Source of the DNA: Planctomycetaceae bacterium UBA2671 | GTDB taxonomy: Bacteria; Planctomycetota; Planctomycetia; Planctomycetales; Planctomycetaceae | Direction of reading: 5' to 3' | Assembly: GCA_002359185.1 (NCBI GenBank) | Contig: DEML01000068.1 | Location: 182,492 to 246,491, forward strand | Length of the DNA stretch: 64,000 bases | Part shown: one piece after another, positions 1 through 9,420 of the stretch | Layout of the letters: each line of letters starts with the position of its first letter | Position numbering within the stretch: position 1 is the stretch's first letter | Program-made: the position numbers and the translations under genes | The notes under the pieces: model-generated | The model's database searches: none | What the model was told of the DNA's origin: nothing | The model's input: only the letters and a program-made list of their open reading frames with translations

Positions 1-59
1 GACAGGCTTCCAGCCTGTCTGCTTTTCACTCTGTTGACGAGACAGGCTGGAAGCCTGTC
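1..59. repeat. Inverted repeat inside the GT39 gene
   Basis: GACAGGCTTCCAGCCTGTC at 1-19 is exactly reverse-complementary to 41-59, with a 21-base spacer. Each 19-base arm is itself nearly palindromic. The frame of the minus-strand glycosyltransferase stays open through it. Confidence 0.85.
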
Positions 60-1155
60 CTAACGGAAGTTTCGATGCGATCAATCCGAGTAGCAAACAA
101 ATTCCAATCCACCACGGCACCATCAGTCGCGGGTAGGGATGATAGAGCGGGATCGCAACCGTTAAGCCAATACACCAACTGGCCAGCAACCAGCAACCGC
201 TCGGAGAAATCATTTTTGTCTTGATCGTCGGGATAATTCGTTCCAATGCTGAACGGTTCCAGGCCAGAAATCCGACACAGAACAGACCTGCAATGCTCGT
301 CCAACTCGATAACTCATATTGATTAAAAACCTGCCGCTGCAAAGCCGGCAGCCATTCGCCCAGGCCACCGAAGTATTGTCGATGATTGGCGGCCACTGCC
401 GAGTAGCCTCCGAATTCATCGAGCGAAATCATGTATGGCAGCCAGAGGGCAAGTGCGACAGCGACAATTATCAGCCAGTGCAGAATCAACCATTTCCATT
501 GTCGAATTGGCATTCGAGAAAAGAGAGCCCACCCGCCGCTGCCGGAAATGATGACCGCCAGCGAAAGCCAGCCGTTGTATTTCGTTAGCCAGGCCAGGCC
601 AGCCATCAAGCCACTTAGTAAGGCGAGCATGATCGAGCGTTTGGATAAGCGAGCCTCTGCGTTTTGCTCCAGACATGTGCAATGCGCCAGCGAGACCGAA
701 AGCAGCATGAAAAAGCAAAGCAGCGATTCTGTCAATGCAGTCCGCGAGTAGAGAATATGCACATCGTTTGTAGCCAGTAAAATTGCGGCTGAGAGTCCAC
801 ATAACGGTCCACCAAGTTTACGCCCCATCCACCAAATCAGCGGAATTGTGCAGACACCAGCAATCAGGCTTGGCAATGCAGGGACCCAACTGGCCTGACC
901 GAAAATCAGGAGCGACCATTCAATCAATGTCGGCAATAAAGGGGGTGCATACAGATGCCGATCCGGATAGCGATACCCCTCATCTGCAGTGAACCACAGA
1001 TTCGAGGCATATACGCCTTCATCAAAATGTTCGACAGCAATTGCCGAAAGATCCCAACATCGAAGTGCAATCGCTAGCAGCGAAATCCCAATCACGAACA
1101 GAATTTCTGCACGGGAAAGTGGACTGATATTCGTAATAGGACAACTGGAGGACAA
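1..1155 (-). CDS. GT39/ArnT-like membrane glycosyltransferase (3' end outside window)
   Basis: Translating the minus strand gives an uninterrupted frame of 385 codons that runs off the left edge. It begins with a hydrophobic helix (LFVIGISLLAIALRC) followed by an acidic loop with FDEGVYA, the D-E pattern of the GT39/PMT family, then at least seven further hydrophobic segments. Such proteins move sugars from polyprenyl-phosphate carriers to lipids or proteins on the outer face of the membrane. No ATG exists between the upstream in-frame stop (1195-1197) and the first helix, so the start is a TTG at 1155 or 1167, neither with a good ribosome site. The last 20 visible codons are an inverted repeat (1-59) translated as part of the protein. 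Family assignment is firm, substrate unknown. Confidence 0.75.
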   Translation of the reverse strand, partial: MSSSCPITNISPLSRAEILFVIGISLLAIALRCWDLSAIAVEHFDEGVYASNLWFTADEGYRYPDRHLYAPPLLPTLIEWSLLIFGQASWVPALPSLIAGVCTIPLIWWMGRKLGGPLCGLSAAILLATNDVHILYSRTALTESLLCFFMLLSVSLAHCTCLEQNAEARLSKRSIMLALLSGLMAGLAWLTKYNGWLSLAVIISGSGGWALFSRMPIRQWKWLILHWLIIVAVALALWLPYMISLDEFGGYSAVAANHRQYFGGLGEWLPALQRQVFNQYELSSWTSIAGLFCVGFLAWNRSALERIIPTIKTKMISPSGCWLLASWCIGLTVAIPLYHPYPRLMVPWWIGICLLLGLIASKLPLGQASSLSRQQSEKQTGWKPV

Positions 1156-1241
1156 AAAAGTTACCAATAATGTTTCGGGAATGCTTGTAAAATCTTATTC
1201 TTGTTCCCAGGCAGGAGTTTGGGAATAAGTAATGCGAATAC

Positions 1242-3179
1242 TTACGGTAGCAAAACCGGAAGCTGTTCTTTCAGATCATCAACAGAAGTGGCGTTGCTGA
1301 CGACCTGTCCCTGCTGATTGACGAGGAACATCGTTGGTACGGAGATGATTCCGTAATCGACCGCGAGTTGACCTTCCAGGCCTGCTGGTTCAGCGATGTG
1401 GGCCCAGCGGTTTCCATGCTGATTGATATAAGGCATGATCGCTTCCTTTTGGGTGTCGAGATTCACACCGACGATCTCAAATCCTTTGGAGCGATATTTA
1501 TCGTAAAGGGCTTTGATCTGCGGTAGATCTTCTGTGCAGGGCTGACACCAGGTCGCCCAGAAAATGACGAGGACAGCCTTGCCACGATAAGCTCCCAGGT
1601 CGACTGGTTTGCCATCCAGTCCGGTTCCTTTTAAAGCCAGAGATTTTCCTTCCAGTCCCAGGCGACGCAAAGCTCCTTGAGCTCGCTTGCCGGCATCGGA
1701 TTTGGCATGATCGGTTGCGAGTGAGGTGTACCATTTTTGAGCTTCTTCGGTTTTCCCGCTGAATTCTTCCGTGATTGCCAATTGCAGTAAAGCATCTGCA
1801 GCATCTTCCGATTTCGGGTAGGATGTCACAAATCCTTTTAGTTGATCCAGCCACCAGTTCTGCATTTCTTCCCGTTCCGCATTTTCAGCAGGAGCGGATT
1901 GCAGTTTGATGGTGTACTCGGCTAAAAGCCTTCTGTAAGCGGTGTAAGGAATCAAATCGGAATTTGGACGCTGTTTGCGTAAGTCTGCTTCGATCGTTGC
2001 CAGTTGTCGGACACCTTCTGCATATTTCCCTGTTTGGACGGCAGCAGCCAGGCCATCAATCATTTGTGTGAGCCACTGCGTCCGTTCTTCTTCAGTTGAC
2101 GAAGCGGCTAGCAATTTCCTGAGGACATCGACCCGTTGACTGTTATAGCGGGCCAGTTCTGCAGCCGAGGATTGAGGAGTCGGGGCATTGCCGTCAAGTT
2201 CCTGCAGGGTAGTCAGCAATTGACGCATTTCCGGAGTGATTTCCGACTGAGCGGTCATTCCGGGAGCAGCAGCCGACATGGAAGGTTGCATCAAAACGCC
2301 CCCTTCGGTCATCTGCAATTCATCGCCTTCAATTGGAGCAGGAATTTGAGTCAGTTTCCAGGCTTGTCCCACCTGAACCAGTTCTCCCATCTGGACGAAA
2401 CCCGTTTCACCGGCAGTTTCAACAATCGCCATCACATTTTCGTAAACGATGAGATCCTGATTGGCTTTGCCTTCATCAGCCGGGATGACATAGGGCATCA
2501 GCATGGAACTGTCGAAGCGCAGCCATTCTGTCGAACCGTTGATAATTTTTGACTGGCTCATGCGGGCCCGCATCGTTTCAGCGATGTTTTTAATTTCCGC
2601 TTGAATTTTTTGAGATAAGTCGTCTGCGATACCGAGTTGTTTCATTTCTTCTGCAGAGAGTAAAACGAGAGATAGCCGTTTCGGATCATTTTTGGCCATC
2701 GCCAGAATGGCTTCGCGGGAGGCTTCTTCGGCTGAGATCATTTTCCAATGATCCATTTTGCCATCTTCGTTGGTATCGACAGCCCAACGGGTGCCCGCAA
2801 TGTTCATCCAGCGGGATTGGTCCACTTTATTATTGAAGTTGGAATCGACATCTCGATACACCTCATATCCCCGGTCGTAATACCGCCACTGGTCGACGAC
2901 ATTGTCACCATTAGTATCCCAGAATCGTCTGAGGACCTGACCTTCCGGGCCGAACACGACCCAGCCGGAATTTTTCCCCTGACGCTCGACCTCGACTTTG
3001 CACGCGGCATAGTCAGCCTTTTCAACCAGCTCATAGGGAACATCCTGCTGAGTTGGTCGGAACGATAACGCTAAATCGGCCGTTGGGGCATCAGCTGCGA
3101 ATGCCAATGTGGAATATGCTAAAGTGCATCCCATCCCACTGAGTAATGAGCAAAATTTACGGCTAACCAAAGAACGCAT
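1242..3179 (-). CDS. TlpA/ResA-type thioredoxin-like exported protein with calcium-loop-like repeats
   Basis: A 645-residue protein starting with a signal peptide (about residues 1-28, ending LAFAADA). The ATG at 3179 is preceded by GAGAAGGA, so the longer frame upstream is not used. Residues about 80-145 hold three Asp-rich loops (DTNGDNVVD, DVDSNFNNKVD, DTNEDGKMD) that resemble EF-hand or dockerin calcium loops. A helical, TPR-like middle follows. The C-terminal 140 residues are a TlpA/ResA thioredoxin fold with the redox pair WCQPC (about residue 545) and the cis-proline segment SVPTMFLV. It probably acts as a disulfide reductase or oxidase outside the cytoplasmic membrane. The thioredoxin assignment is firm; the role of the N-terminal loops is inference. 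Confidence 0.85.
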   Translation of the reverse strand: MRSLVSRKFCSLLSGMGCTLAYSTLAFAADAPTADLALSFRPTQQDVPYELVEKADYAACKVEVERQGKNSGWVVFGPEGQVLRRFWDTNGDNVVDQWRYYDRGYEVYRDVDSNFNNKVDQSRWMNIAGTRWAVDTNEDGKMDHWKMISAEEASREAILAMAKNDPKRLSLVLLSAEEMKQLGIADDLSQKIQAEIKNIAETMRARMSQSKIINGSTEWLRFDSSMLMPYVIPADEGKANQDLIVYENVMAIVETAGETGFVQMGELVQVGQAWKLTQIPAPIEGDELQMTEGGVLMQPSMSAAAPGMTAQSEITPEMRQLLTTLQELDGNAPTPQSSAAELARYNSQRVDVLRKLLAASSTEEERTQWLTQMIDGLAAAVQTGKYAEGVRQLATIEADLRKQRPNSDLIPYTAYRRLLAEYTIKLQSAPAENAEREEMQNWWLDQLKGFVTSYPKSEDAADALLQLAITEEFSGKTEEAQKWYTSLATDHAKSDAGKRAQGALRRLGLEGKSLALKGTGLDGKPVDLGAYRGKAVLVIFWATWCQPCTEDLPQIKALYDKYRSKGFEIVGVNLDTQKEAIMPYINQHGNRWAHIAEPAGLEGQLAVDYGIISVPTMFLVNQQGQVVSNATSVDDLKEQLPVLLP

Positions 3180-3393
3180 TTCAAGATCCTTCTCTTGCAG
3201 AAATTTCCAGCAATTCTGTTTCATTATCTTGCGGAAACGACAGTTTCTCTCCATTTTGCAATATCCTATGCAAAATGGGGCATTCAGGTCACGATCAATT
3301 TTTCCAGAAGATCAAATAAGCCCTTGCCGATGCGATGGTGGCCAATTTTGATCTGAGTATAAATTTAGCTATGATTGTGAAATTGGACGAGCC

Positions 3394-3412
3394 TGTCAGG
3401 CTCAGCCTGACA
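3394..3412. repeat. Perfect 19-base palindrome
   Basis: TGTCAGGCTCAGCCTGACA is a perfect palindrome around a central C. It lies 38 bases upstream of the AhpD-like gene and shares the CAGGCT/AGCCTG core with other short palindromes in this window. It could be a repeat remnant or an operator. Confidence 0.6.
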
Positions 3413-3450
3413 AATAACGACATCCTGTTGACCTGAAAAATTGAGAAGCC

Positions 3451-4074
3451 ATGTTGAAATTGCAACCTGTTCCCGAAAATAGTGCGGATGGAAAAGTGAG
3501 TCAGACTTACGAGCGATTGCACGACCTGCTCGGACCAGATCCGCTCCCAGAGCCCTTTCTTATCATGGGCAACGTTGAAGCGTTTTTACGTGACTACTAC
3601 ATGAATTTCAAAAAGTTTGTGTATTCAGCCGGCAAGCTGGATGAGAAATCCAAAGCCGCCATCGCTCTGGTGACGGCAATCCATGCCCATAGCGAGGTCT
3701 GGTTTCAGTATTTTCGACAGCGGTGTCTCGATTTGGGCTGGGAGGAATCGCAGTTGGCCGAGTTGGCTGCGATCTCGACTACGAATTACATGTACAACAC
3801 GTTTTTTAAATTTCGTGAACTTTCCGGCACCGATAAATTTGAAGGTTTAGCGGTGGGACTTCGTGCGCACACGTTTCACGGAACCAGTCTGGACGACAAG
3901 ATGGTTGAACTGATCAACCTTGTGATCAGCGATTTGAATGCCTGCAAGCCTTGCGTGAGTGGGCATGTCGCAAAAGCCGAGAACCTCGGACTTTCTTCGG
4001 AGGAAATGCTCGAAGCGATTCAGTGTGCGGCTACTGTGTATGCTGGTGCCCAGTTTATAAGTGCGGCAAGTTAA
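3451..4074 (+). CDS. AhpD-like / carboxymuconolactone decarboxylase-family protein
   Basis: A 207-residue all-helical protein. Near the C-terminus it has ACKPCVSGHVAKAENLG, the CxxC followed by His that forms the peroxidase/redox centre of AhpD and related carboxymuconolactone decarboxylase-family proteins. An Ala/Glu-rich segment with HAHSEVWFQYF lies earlier. AhpD reduces the peroxiredoxin AhpC; no ahpC is next to this gene, so the partner is unknown. The ATG is preceded by a weak GAGAAG. The gene stands alone between a minus-strand thioredoxin-like gene and a GT2-like gene. Confidence 0.82.
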   Translation: MLKLQPVPENSADGKVSQTYERLHDLLGPDPLPEPFLIMGNVEAFLRDYYMNFKKFVYSAGKLDEKSKAAIALVTAIHAHSEVWFQYFRQRCLDLGWEESQLAELAAISTTNYMYNTFFKFRELSGTDKFEGLAVGLRAHTFHGTSLDDKMVELINLVISDLNACKPCVSGHVAKAENLGLSSEEMLEAIQCAATVYAGAQFISAAS

Positions 4075-4287
4075 TCGTCGCTGGCTACTATAATCAATTC
4101 TCGAAACCAGCAGGGGCACATGTGGAGAGACAATCTGCACTGGTCGGAATCGTCGATCTGGATTTCAGTTTCATGTTGTAAAGGTGATGAACTGGAATTT
4201 TTCTCTTTGAGAGCGTCCCCGCTATCCGGAGTAATGTGACGGACGTCATCATTATCAACAAGCGGGAGAATTTGTATTGAGTCAACA

Positions 4288-5061
4288 ATGGTCAGTGTCA
4301 TTATTTCTTATTACGATCGCTATGAGATCAAAGACCTGCATCGCTTGTTAGCGGACATGAAAAGATATCCAGCTGGTTTACCATTTCGGCTTCTTATCGT
4401 GGTCAATTCCAGTGGTGTTGTGCGCCCTTCCCTGAATTCATTACCGACATCTTTCGATTACGAAGTGATTCGACGCGAGAACAGAGGATATAACATCGGT
4501 GCCTGGGAAGAGGGATGGCGATACCAAAACGATGAAGCCTATCTCTTTATGCAACATGAGTGCCGGATTGTACGTTCCGGATGGTTGAAAGCATTTGATC
4601 AGATTTCACAACTCCCTGATGTCGGACTTATCGGCGAGTCTCTGGCACAGGAATGGGACCAACCCTGGGAATCAATCGAGGAAGAGATCAGATATTATGA
4701 AATGCATGAACACGAAATAGCAAGGAAACCGATCAGGGATCGTGTGGCCTGTTACAAGCATCATTTAAAAAGCTGGCAAATCGACCCCCTGAATAATGCA
4801 GGCCATTTGCAGAGTCTGGTTTTGTACGCAAAGCGTAAGGTTCTTGAGGAAATCGATGGATTTCCAATTGGAAATAATTATGGCGAGGCGATCGCGTCAG
4901 AAATTGGGATTTCCAAGAAAGTGGAAGCGATTGGGTATCAAATCACGCAAGTCCACACAAAGCCGTTTCGCTATATTTCTCATCCCCAGTGGACCCAGAA
5001 CTCGAATCCCACACTTTGGAATATGCTGGTTGCTCTCCAAGCCAGATTCATGAATCGTTGA
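4288..5061 (+). CDS. GT2-like glycosyltransferase-family protein
   Basis: A 257-residue soluble protein that opens with MVSVIISYYDR, the beta-strand start of a GT-A fold, followed by LLIVVNSSG and RRENRGYNIGAWEEGW, the segment that in GT2 relatives follows the first nucleotide-binding strand. The usual DxD is not clear, the nearest acidic position being in FMQHECRIV. It may therefore be an atypical or non-catalytic GT2 relative. No membrane segment is present and no partner genes adjoin it. Confidence 0.6.
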   Translation: MVSVIISYYDRYEIKDLHRLLADMKRYPAGLPFRLLIVVNSSGVVRPSLNSLPTSFDYEVIRRENRGYNIGAWEEGWRYQNDEAYLFMQHECRIVRSGWLKAFDQISQLPDVGLIGESLAQEWDQPWESIEEEIRYYEMHEHEIARKPIRDRVACYKHHLKSWQIDPLNNAGHLQSLVLYAKRKVLEEIDGFPIGNNYGEAIASEIGISKKVEAIGYQITQVHTKPFRYISHPQWTQNSNPTLWNMLVALQARFMNR

Positions 5062-5664
5062 GATGATCGCTATATGCGAATCGGCAGTGTCTCGGCTCCA
5101 GAGAATTCTGATTCAACCAGAGTGGAGTACTGGCATATCGCCTGCATCGTTAAAAGTCGAATTCACTTTTCCCGATAAGGACTCTTAAAAAAGATCGCCA
5201 GGCTCGTGCCATTTTTCTCTGAATAGTACGAATATTTTTCATCTTGATATTCCTGAGGTTAACAGACCATCAACATTCAGGCATATTGCCCTTAATTCAA
5301 TTGCTTTGATTTACAAATCCGTCAGATTTAAAACCTTATCAATGGTCTCGACAGAAAATCAGCAGTGAATCAAGGAAGAATCTCCCGGGAACTACATTCG
5401 TTTTTCGCGTAAGAATGAATTCATATCTCATGTCTGAAACGAATGCATTAACCGTTACAATCAATGTGTCGATTCCAGCAGGTTATTCGGCATAAGCAGA
5501 ATTCCTGTCAGGACCGATAATGCTCATATTGACTGACATCGTTTCCGCAGTATGTTGGTACAATGTGCATAGGTTCGACAAGCTGTCATTGTTTGATTCG
5601 AACCGATGGCTGTGTATCAAGCTATGAATCAAATTGTTTTCTTTCCGCTCAAACAGGTGCGCTC
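5062..5664. other. Intergenic region with one promoter candidate
   Basis: About 600 bases without a supportable gene. No codon-like reading frame or hairpin-plus-T-run stands out. The only element I can name is a possible promoter at 5529-5556. Confidence 0.6.
5529..5556 (+). promoter_or_regulatory. Possible sigma-70-like promoter of the sulfatase
   Basis: TTGACT at 5529-5534 and TATGTT at 5551-5556 are 16 bases apart, 109 bases before the chosen start of the sulfatase gene. Confidence 0.35.
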
Positions 5665-7077
5665 ATGCCACGATTTCTTAGTGTTTTATACTGGATGTTA
5701 TTCGGTTTTATTACGTGCAATCTCGTCTCAGAACGAGTGCAGGCCGAGGAACGTCCGAATGTTCTCTTCATCGCAGTAGACGACTTACGGCCTGAGATTC
5801 ACGGTTACGGCGTCTCGAAAATGATTACCCCGAACTTCGATCGGCTGGCAGACAGGGGGGTGAGGTTTGAGCGTGCTTATTGCAATATCGCCGTCTGCGG
5901 AGCTTCGCGAGCCAGTCTGATGTCTGGACTGCGTCCAACTCCCAAGCGGTTCACTTCTTATCTGACACGAGTCGATAAAGATGCTCCCGGAGTCACCTCA
6001 CTTCCCAAGCTGTTTAAAGAACAGGGATATACGACGATCAGTAATGGCAAGGTCTATCATCATAAAGATGATGACAAATCGGCTTGGAGCGAGCCGGCCT
6101 GGCGGGGAAAGAAATCGAGTCTGTGGTGGGTGATGGCTGAGAATCAACCTGAACCAGGCGGCAAAAAGCGTGGCCCTGCTTTTGAAGCGGCTGTCGAACT
6201 CGATGAGAACTATCCCGATGCAATCACCTGCGAAAAAACGATTCAGGATTTGAAACGACTGGCGAAAGCAGAGGAGCCCTTCTTTCTGGCCTGCGGTTTT
6301 TATCGCCCGCATTTGCCGTTTGTCGCTCCCCAGAAATATTGGGATCTGTACCCCGAAGAGGAAGTCAAACTTCCCAATAACATGCACTACCCACACGATT
6401 TATCGAAAGCGTTTCAGTACAAATGGGGAGAAATGCGGGCCTATCGTGATATTCCTTCCGATGGTCCGGTTTCTGTAGATACGGCTCGGAATTTGATTCG
6501 TGGCTATCATGCCTGTGTCAGTTTTATCGATGCTCAACTGGGGCGCCTGCTCGATGAACTCGATCAGTCAGGAATTGCTGACAACACCATCATCGTGCTC
6601 TGGGGAGATCATGGCTGGCAACTCGGCGAGCATGGCTTCTGGTGTAAACACACGAATTTCGAAGTCGCAACGCGGACGCCTCTCTACATCAGTGGACCTG
6701 GCATTGAAGGGGGAAGATCTTGCGATAAACTCGTTGAGTTTGTTGACATCTATCCGACATTGTGTGACCTGGCGAACATTGAGAAGCCTGGGCATCTCCA
6801 GGGGAAAAGTATGCAGGTCCTGTTGGATGATGTGAAAGCCAACTTCAAGGAGGCTGTGTTCACGCGCCATGGGGGTGGAGATGCTGTCCGTACTTCGGAT
6901 TTCCGATATATGGAAATGCGAACCAAAAATGGAGCTGGCGAGTATCTGGGTGAGGGACTGTTCGATCTCAAAAATGACCCTGCGGAAAACTACGATTTCA
7001 GCATCAATCCCGAATTCGCAGAAACGCGGGAAAATCTCAAGGAGATGTTGAAGCAGCATAAAGCCAGCATTAAATAG
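5665..7077 (+). CDS. Secreted sulfatase, iduronate-2-sulfatase-like
   Basis: A 470-residue S1-family sulfatase. The ATG at 5665, preceded by CAGGTG, starts a signal peptide (about 26 residues, ending VQAEERP); the longer upstream frame adds a Cys-rich non-signal leader and is not used. NVLFIAVDDLRPE provides metal ligands. The modification motif VCGASRASLMSG has Cys at about residue 78, which would be converted to formylglycine (C-x-A-S-R form). HGWQLGEHG is the second conserved box. The pattern is that of iduronate-2-sulfatase relatives (IDS-like S1 group) common in planctomycetes for desulfating algal polysaccharides. It converges with another sulfatase gene with only 3 bases between stop codons. 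Confidence 0.92.
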   Translation: MPRFLSVLYWMLFGFITCNLVSERVQAEERPNVLFIAVDDLRPEIHGYGVSKMITPNFDRLADRGVRFERAYCNIAVCGASRASLMSGLRPTPKRFTSYLTRVDKDAPGVTSLPKLFKEQGYTTISNGKVYHHKDDDKSAWSEPAWRGKKSSLWWVMAENQPEPGGKKRGPAFEAAVELDENYPDAITCEKTIQDLKRLAKAEEPFFLACGFYRPHLPFVAPQKYWDLYPEEEVKLPNNMHYPHDLSKAFQYKWGEMRAYRDIPSDGPVSVDTARNLIRGYHACVSFIDAQLGRLLDELDQSGIADNTIIVLWGDHGWQLGEHGFWCKHTNFEVATRTPLYISGPGIEGGRSCDKLVEFVDIYPTLCDLANIEKPGHLQGKSMQVLLDDVKANFKEAVFTRHGGGDAVRTSDFRYMEMRTKNGAGEYLGEGLFDLKNDPAENYDFSINPEFAETRENLKEMLKQHKASIK

Positions 7078-7080
7078 TGG

Positions 7081-8706
7081 CTACTTTTCCCGGTATTCCG
7101 GCGTGTGCCTGTTATGCGATTGTGGAAATGTGTTCCATTCGACGACATTGGTTTCCTGAGCCGTTTTCTGCCACTGACTGGCCAGCTCAGAGACGATTTG
7201 GGGATAAGCAGCAGCGACATCGTGCAATTCGCTGCGGTCTTTTTTAAGATCGTAGAGTGACCACGGTTCCTGGCGTCGGGCAACCAGTTTCCAGTCCCCT
7301 TTGCGGATCGCTTTGTGCCCCTGATGCTCCCAGAACAGAAATTCTCGATCGGGAATTTGTTGATTTTCAAATGCAGCAGACAGACTGATTCCCGGCAAGG
7401 TCTGTGTGGATTCGCCTTCATATTCCTGGGGATACTCGGCTCCGGTAACTTCACAAATGGTGGGCAGCAGATCAATCACATGGCCGATGCTGGCGTTTTG
7501 AGTGCCGGGGGATTTGATGCCATTTGGCCAGTGCACTACCAACGGGGTGGCAATGCCGCCTTCGTATGTCCACATTTTGTGTTCGCGGAAGGGAGTGTTG
7601 GCGGCATTCGACCAACCGACTTCGAGACAGCGATACGATTCTCTTGAACCGGGAGCAGCACCCGGTTGGTGGCCGTCTCCACGAACGATGTACTCGGCAC
7701 TGGAGCCGTTATCGGATAAAACAAAGATCAGGGTATTTTCGAAGGCGTTCATTGCTTTGAGTTGTTCCACAATTCGACCAACACCGATATCGATGCGATC
7801 GATCATGGCTGCATAAGTAGCCATGCGGGCATCCCATTTAATTTGCTCTTCTTCCGTAAGAGTTTCCCAGGGAACCGAAGCGGGATCGCGTTCCGACAAT
7901 TTGCAATTGAGTAAGCCGGAATCGAGCTGCTTCTGATGGCGCCGAATGCGAAGTTCATCCCAGCCCATGCGATATTTGCCAAGATATTTGGCGACATCTT
8001 CTGCTTTGGCGTGCAGGGGGAAGTGAGGAGCAGTATGAGCCAGATACAAAAAGAACGGTTTGTCGGAATCGTGTTGCTGATGTTCTTTGAGCCGTCGAAT
8101 CGCCTGATTGGTAAATGCCGTCGTAACATAATAATCAGGATCCTGATCCCCCGGTCGTGCGATACGCTGTTTATCATCGAAAAGTAATTTGGGATTGTGA
8201 AAATTATCCTGTTGAAGCATGAAGTAAGAATGATCATATCCACGTGCCAGAGGCCAGGTTTCATTATGCAATGGTCCACGGCTGTTGAGGTGCCACTTGC
8301 CGACATGATAAGTGCTATACCCAACGGTTTTGAGGAGTTCGGGAATCATCCGGGCGGTTGGGGGAATCAGTCCTGTATATCCAGCAGGAGCTTTCGGACC
8401 AAAATTCATCGCCATGTTGACCTGATGCGGATAGAATCCGGTCATTAAAGCCGCACGGGTCGGCCAGCAGCGAGCGGTATTATAGAACTGGGTAAACTTC
8501 AATCCGTTAGCAGCCAGGGCATCGATATTGGGCGTCTCAATTTCGCTACCGTAGCAACCCAGATCAGAAAATCCCATATCATCCGCTAAAATCACAATAA
8601 TGTTCGGTGATGCAGGCTGAGCAGACGCCATCTCCGAAAGCAGAGAGAGTACGACAGAGAAACAGACAAGGATTAGAACAAGGGAATACTGATTAAGCTT
8701 GAGCAT
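7081..8706 (-). CDS. Secreted arylsulfatase
   Basis: A 541-residue S1-family sulfatase with a signal peptide (residues 1-29, ending EMASAQ). NIIVILADDMGFSDLGCYG carries the first metal ligands, and RCWPTRAALMTG is the formylglycine motif with Cys80 (C-x-P-T-R form). Further boxes are HVGKWHLN and LSDNGSSAEY. It is of the arylsulfatase A type, distinct from its convergent neighbour, so the pair likely removes sulfate from different positions. GGAAAG lies 7 bases before the ATG. A formylglycine-generating or anaerobic maturase gene is not in this window. Confidence 0.93.
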   Translation of the reverse strand: MLKLNQYSLVLILVCFSVVLSLLSEMASAQPASPNIIVILADDMGFSDLGCYGSEIETPNIDALAANGLKFTQFYNTARCWPTRAALMTGFYPHQVNMAMNFGPKAPAGYTGLIPPTARMIPELLKTVGYSTYHVGKWHLNSRGPLHNETWPLARGYDHSYFMLQQDNFHNPKLLFDDKQRIARPGDQDPDYYVTTAFTNQAIRRLKEHQQHDSDKPFFLYLAHTAPHFPLHAKAEDVAKYLGKYRMGWDELRIRRHQKQLDSGLLNCKLSERDPASVPWETLTEEEQIKWDARMATYAAMIDRIDIGVGRIVEQLKAMNAFENTLIFVLSDNGSSAEYIVRGDGHQPGAAPGSRESYRCLEVGWSNAANTPFREHKMWTYEGGIATPLVVHWPNGIKSPGTQNASIGHVIDLLPTICEVTGAEYPQEYEGESTQTLPGISLSAAFENQQIPDREFLFWEHQGHKAIRKGDWKLVARRQEPWSLYDLKKDRSELHDVAAAYPQIVSELASQWQKTAQETNVVEWNTFPQSHNRHTPEYREK

Positions 8707-8815
8707 GGAGCTTCTTTCCAGGATTGGAGGAAAAGAAAATCGACTTCAGGATTATAACAACCTGAAATCGAGAGGCTCCAGTCAGTACGTCGATCTGCAT
8801 ATCAATAGCAAATCC

Positions 8816-9082
8816 TCAAAGCTTGCGTTTAATCGTCTGGCTTGAATTCAGCCATTCCTCAAGCGTCATGCCGGCTCGTTCCGCAGCCAGTTGATTGCTT
8901 AATCTTAAATGGTGTGGGATTCGATCCGTAAACGATTTCTTTTTAATTTCAATTGTTTCCATTCCGGTCCACAGTTCCGTAATCATTTCCACCGGACCAC
9001 CGCCCGGATGATTTTTCTGGTCATTTGTGATCAGAAAGTATCCGGAAACTCCGACGAGGGTCAGCAAGCCAAACATCATCAT
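8816..9082 (-). CDS. Small membrane-anchored protein of unknown function
   Basis: An 88-residue frame with an N-terminal hydrophobic helix (MFGLLTLVGVSGYFLI) and a charged soluble tail ending SQTIKRKL. An in-frame stop lies 8 codons upstream, so the start must be one of three consecutive ATGs at 9082-9074. No domain is recognised. The gene is isolated, and coding is supported mainly by the helix plus a coherent polar tail. Confidence 0.5.
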   Translation of the reverse strand: MMMFGLLTLVGVSGYFLITNDQKNHPGGGPVEMITELWTGMETIEIKKKSFTDRIPHHLRLSNQLAAERAGMTLEEWLNSSQTIKRKL

Positions 9083-9420
9083 GAACCGTCGGCGTGGCTG
9101 CTGTTATTTGAACAGAGGTTGTGCGGTTTCAAATTCCTTAAATAACAGATTGGAATCCGAAGGGGTATCTATCTTATCGACCATCATTTCCACCTTTGCC
9201 CGAGCGCAATTGAGGACAATGAAATTCAAATATGTTGGGAAGTCTGTCGAGTAAAACAGGGTTATCTTAACGTTTCACTCAGCAACAATTCTTTTAAGAT
9301 GACACCCAAAATCCATTTCGTCCAGAGCAGGTTCTAAAAGCTTGCAGAAATTAACAAACTCTATTCTTAAACCGCTTTTGAAATTGAACTGCAGGTTCAA
9401 TTCAACCTTTACTCCTCGTT
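9083..9420. other. Intergenic region, nothing identified
   Basis: About 340 bases that are AT-rich around 9250-9420, with no supportable gene, RNA or repeat. Confidence 0.5.

Noticed and set aside
2136..2552. 138-codon plus-strand frame inside the TlpA-like gene
   Set aside because: Antisense shadow of a well-supported gene, His/Arg-rich with no family signal.
5998..6396. 132-codon minus-strand frame inside the sulfatase gene
   Set aside because: Antisense shadow; the plus strand has all sulfatase motifs.
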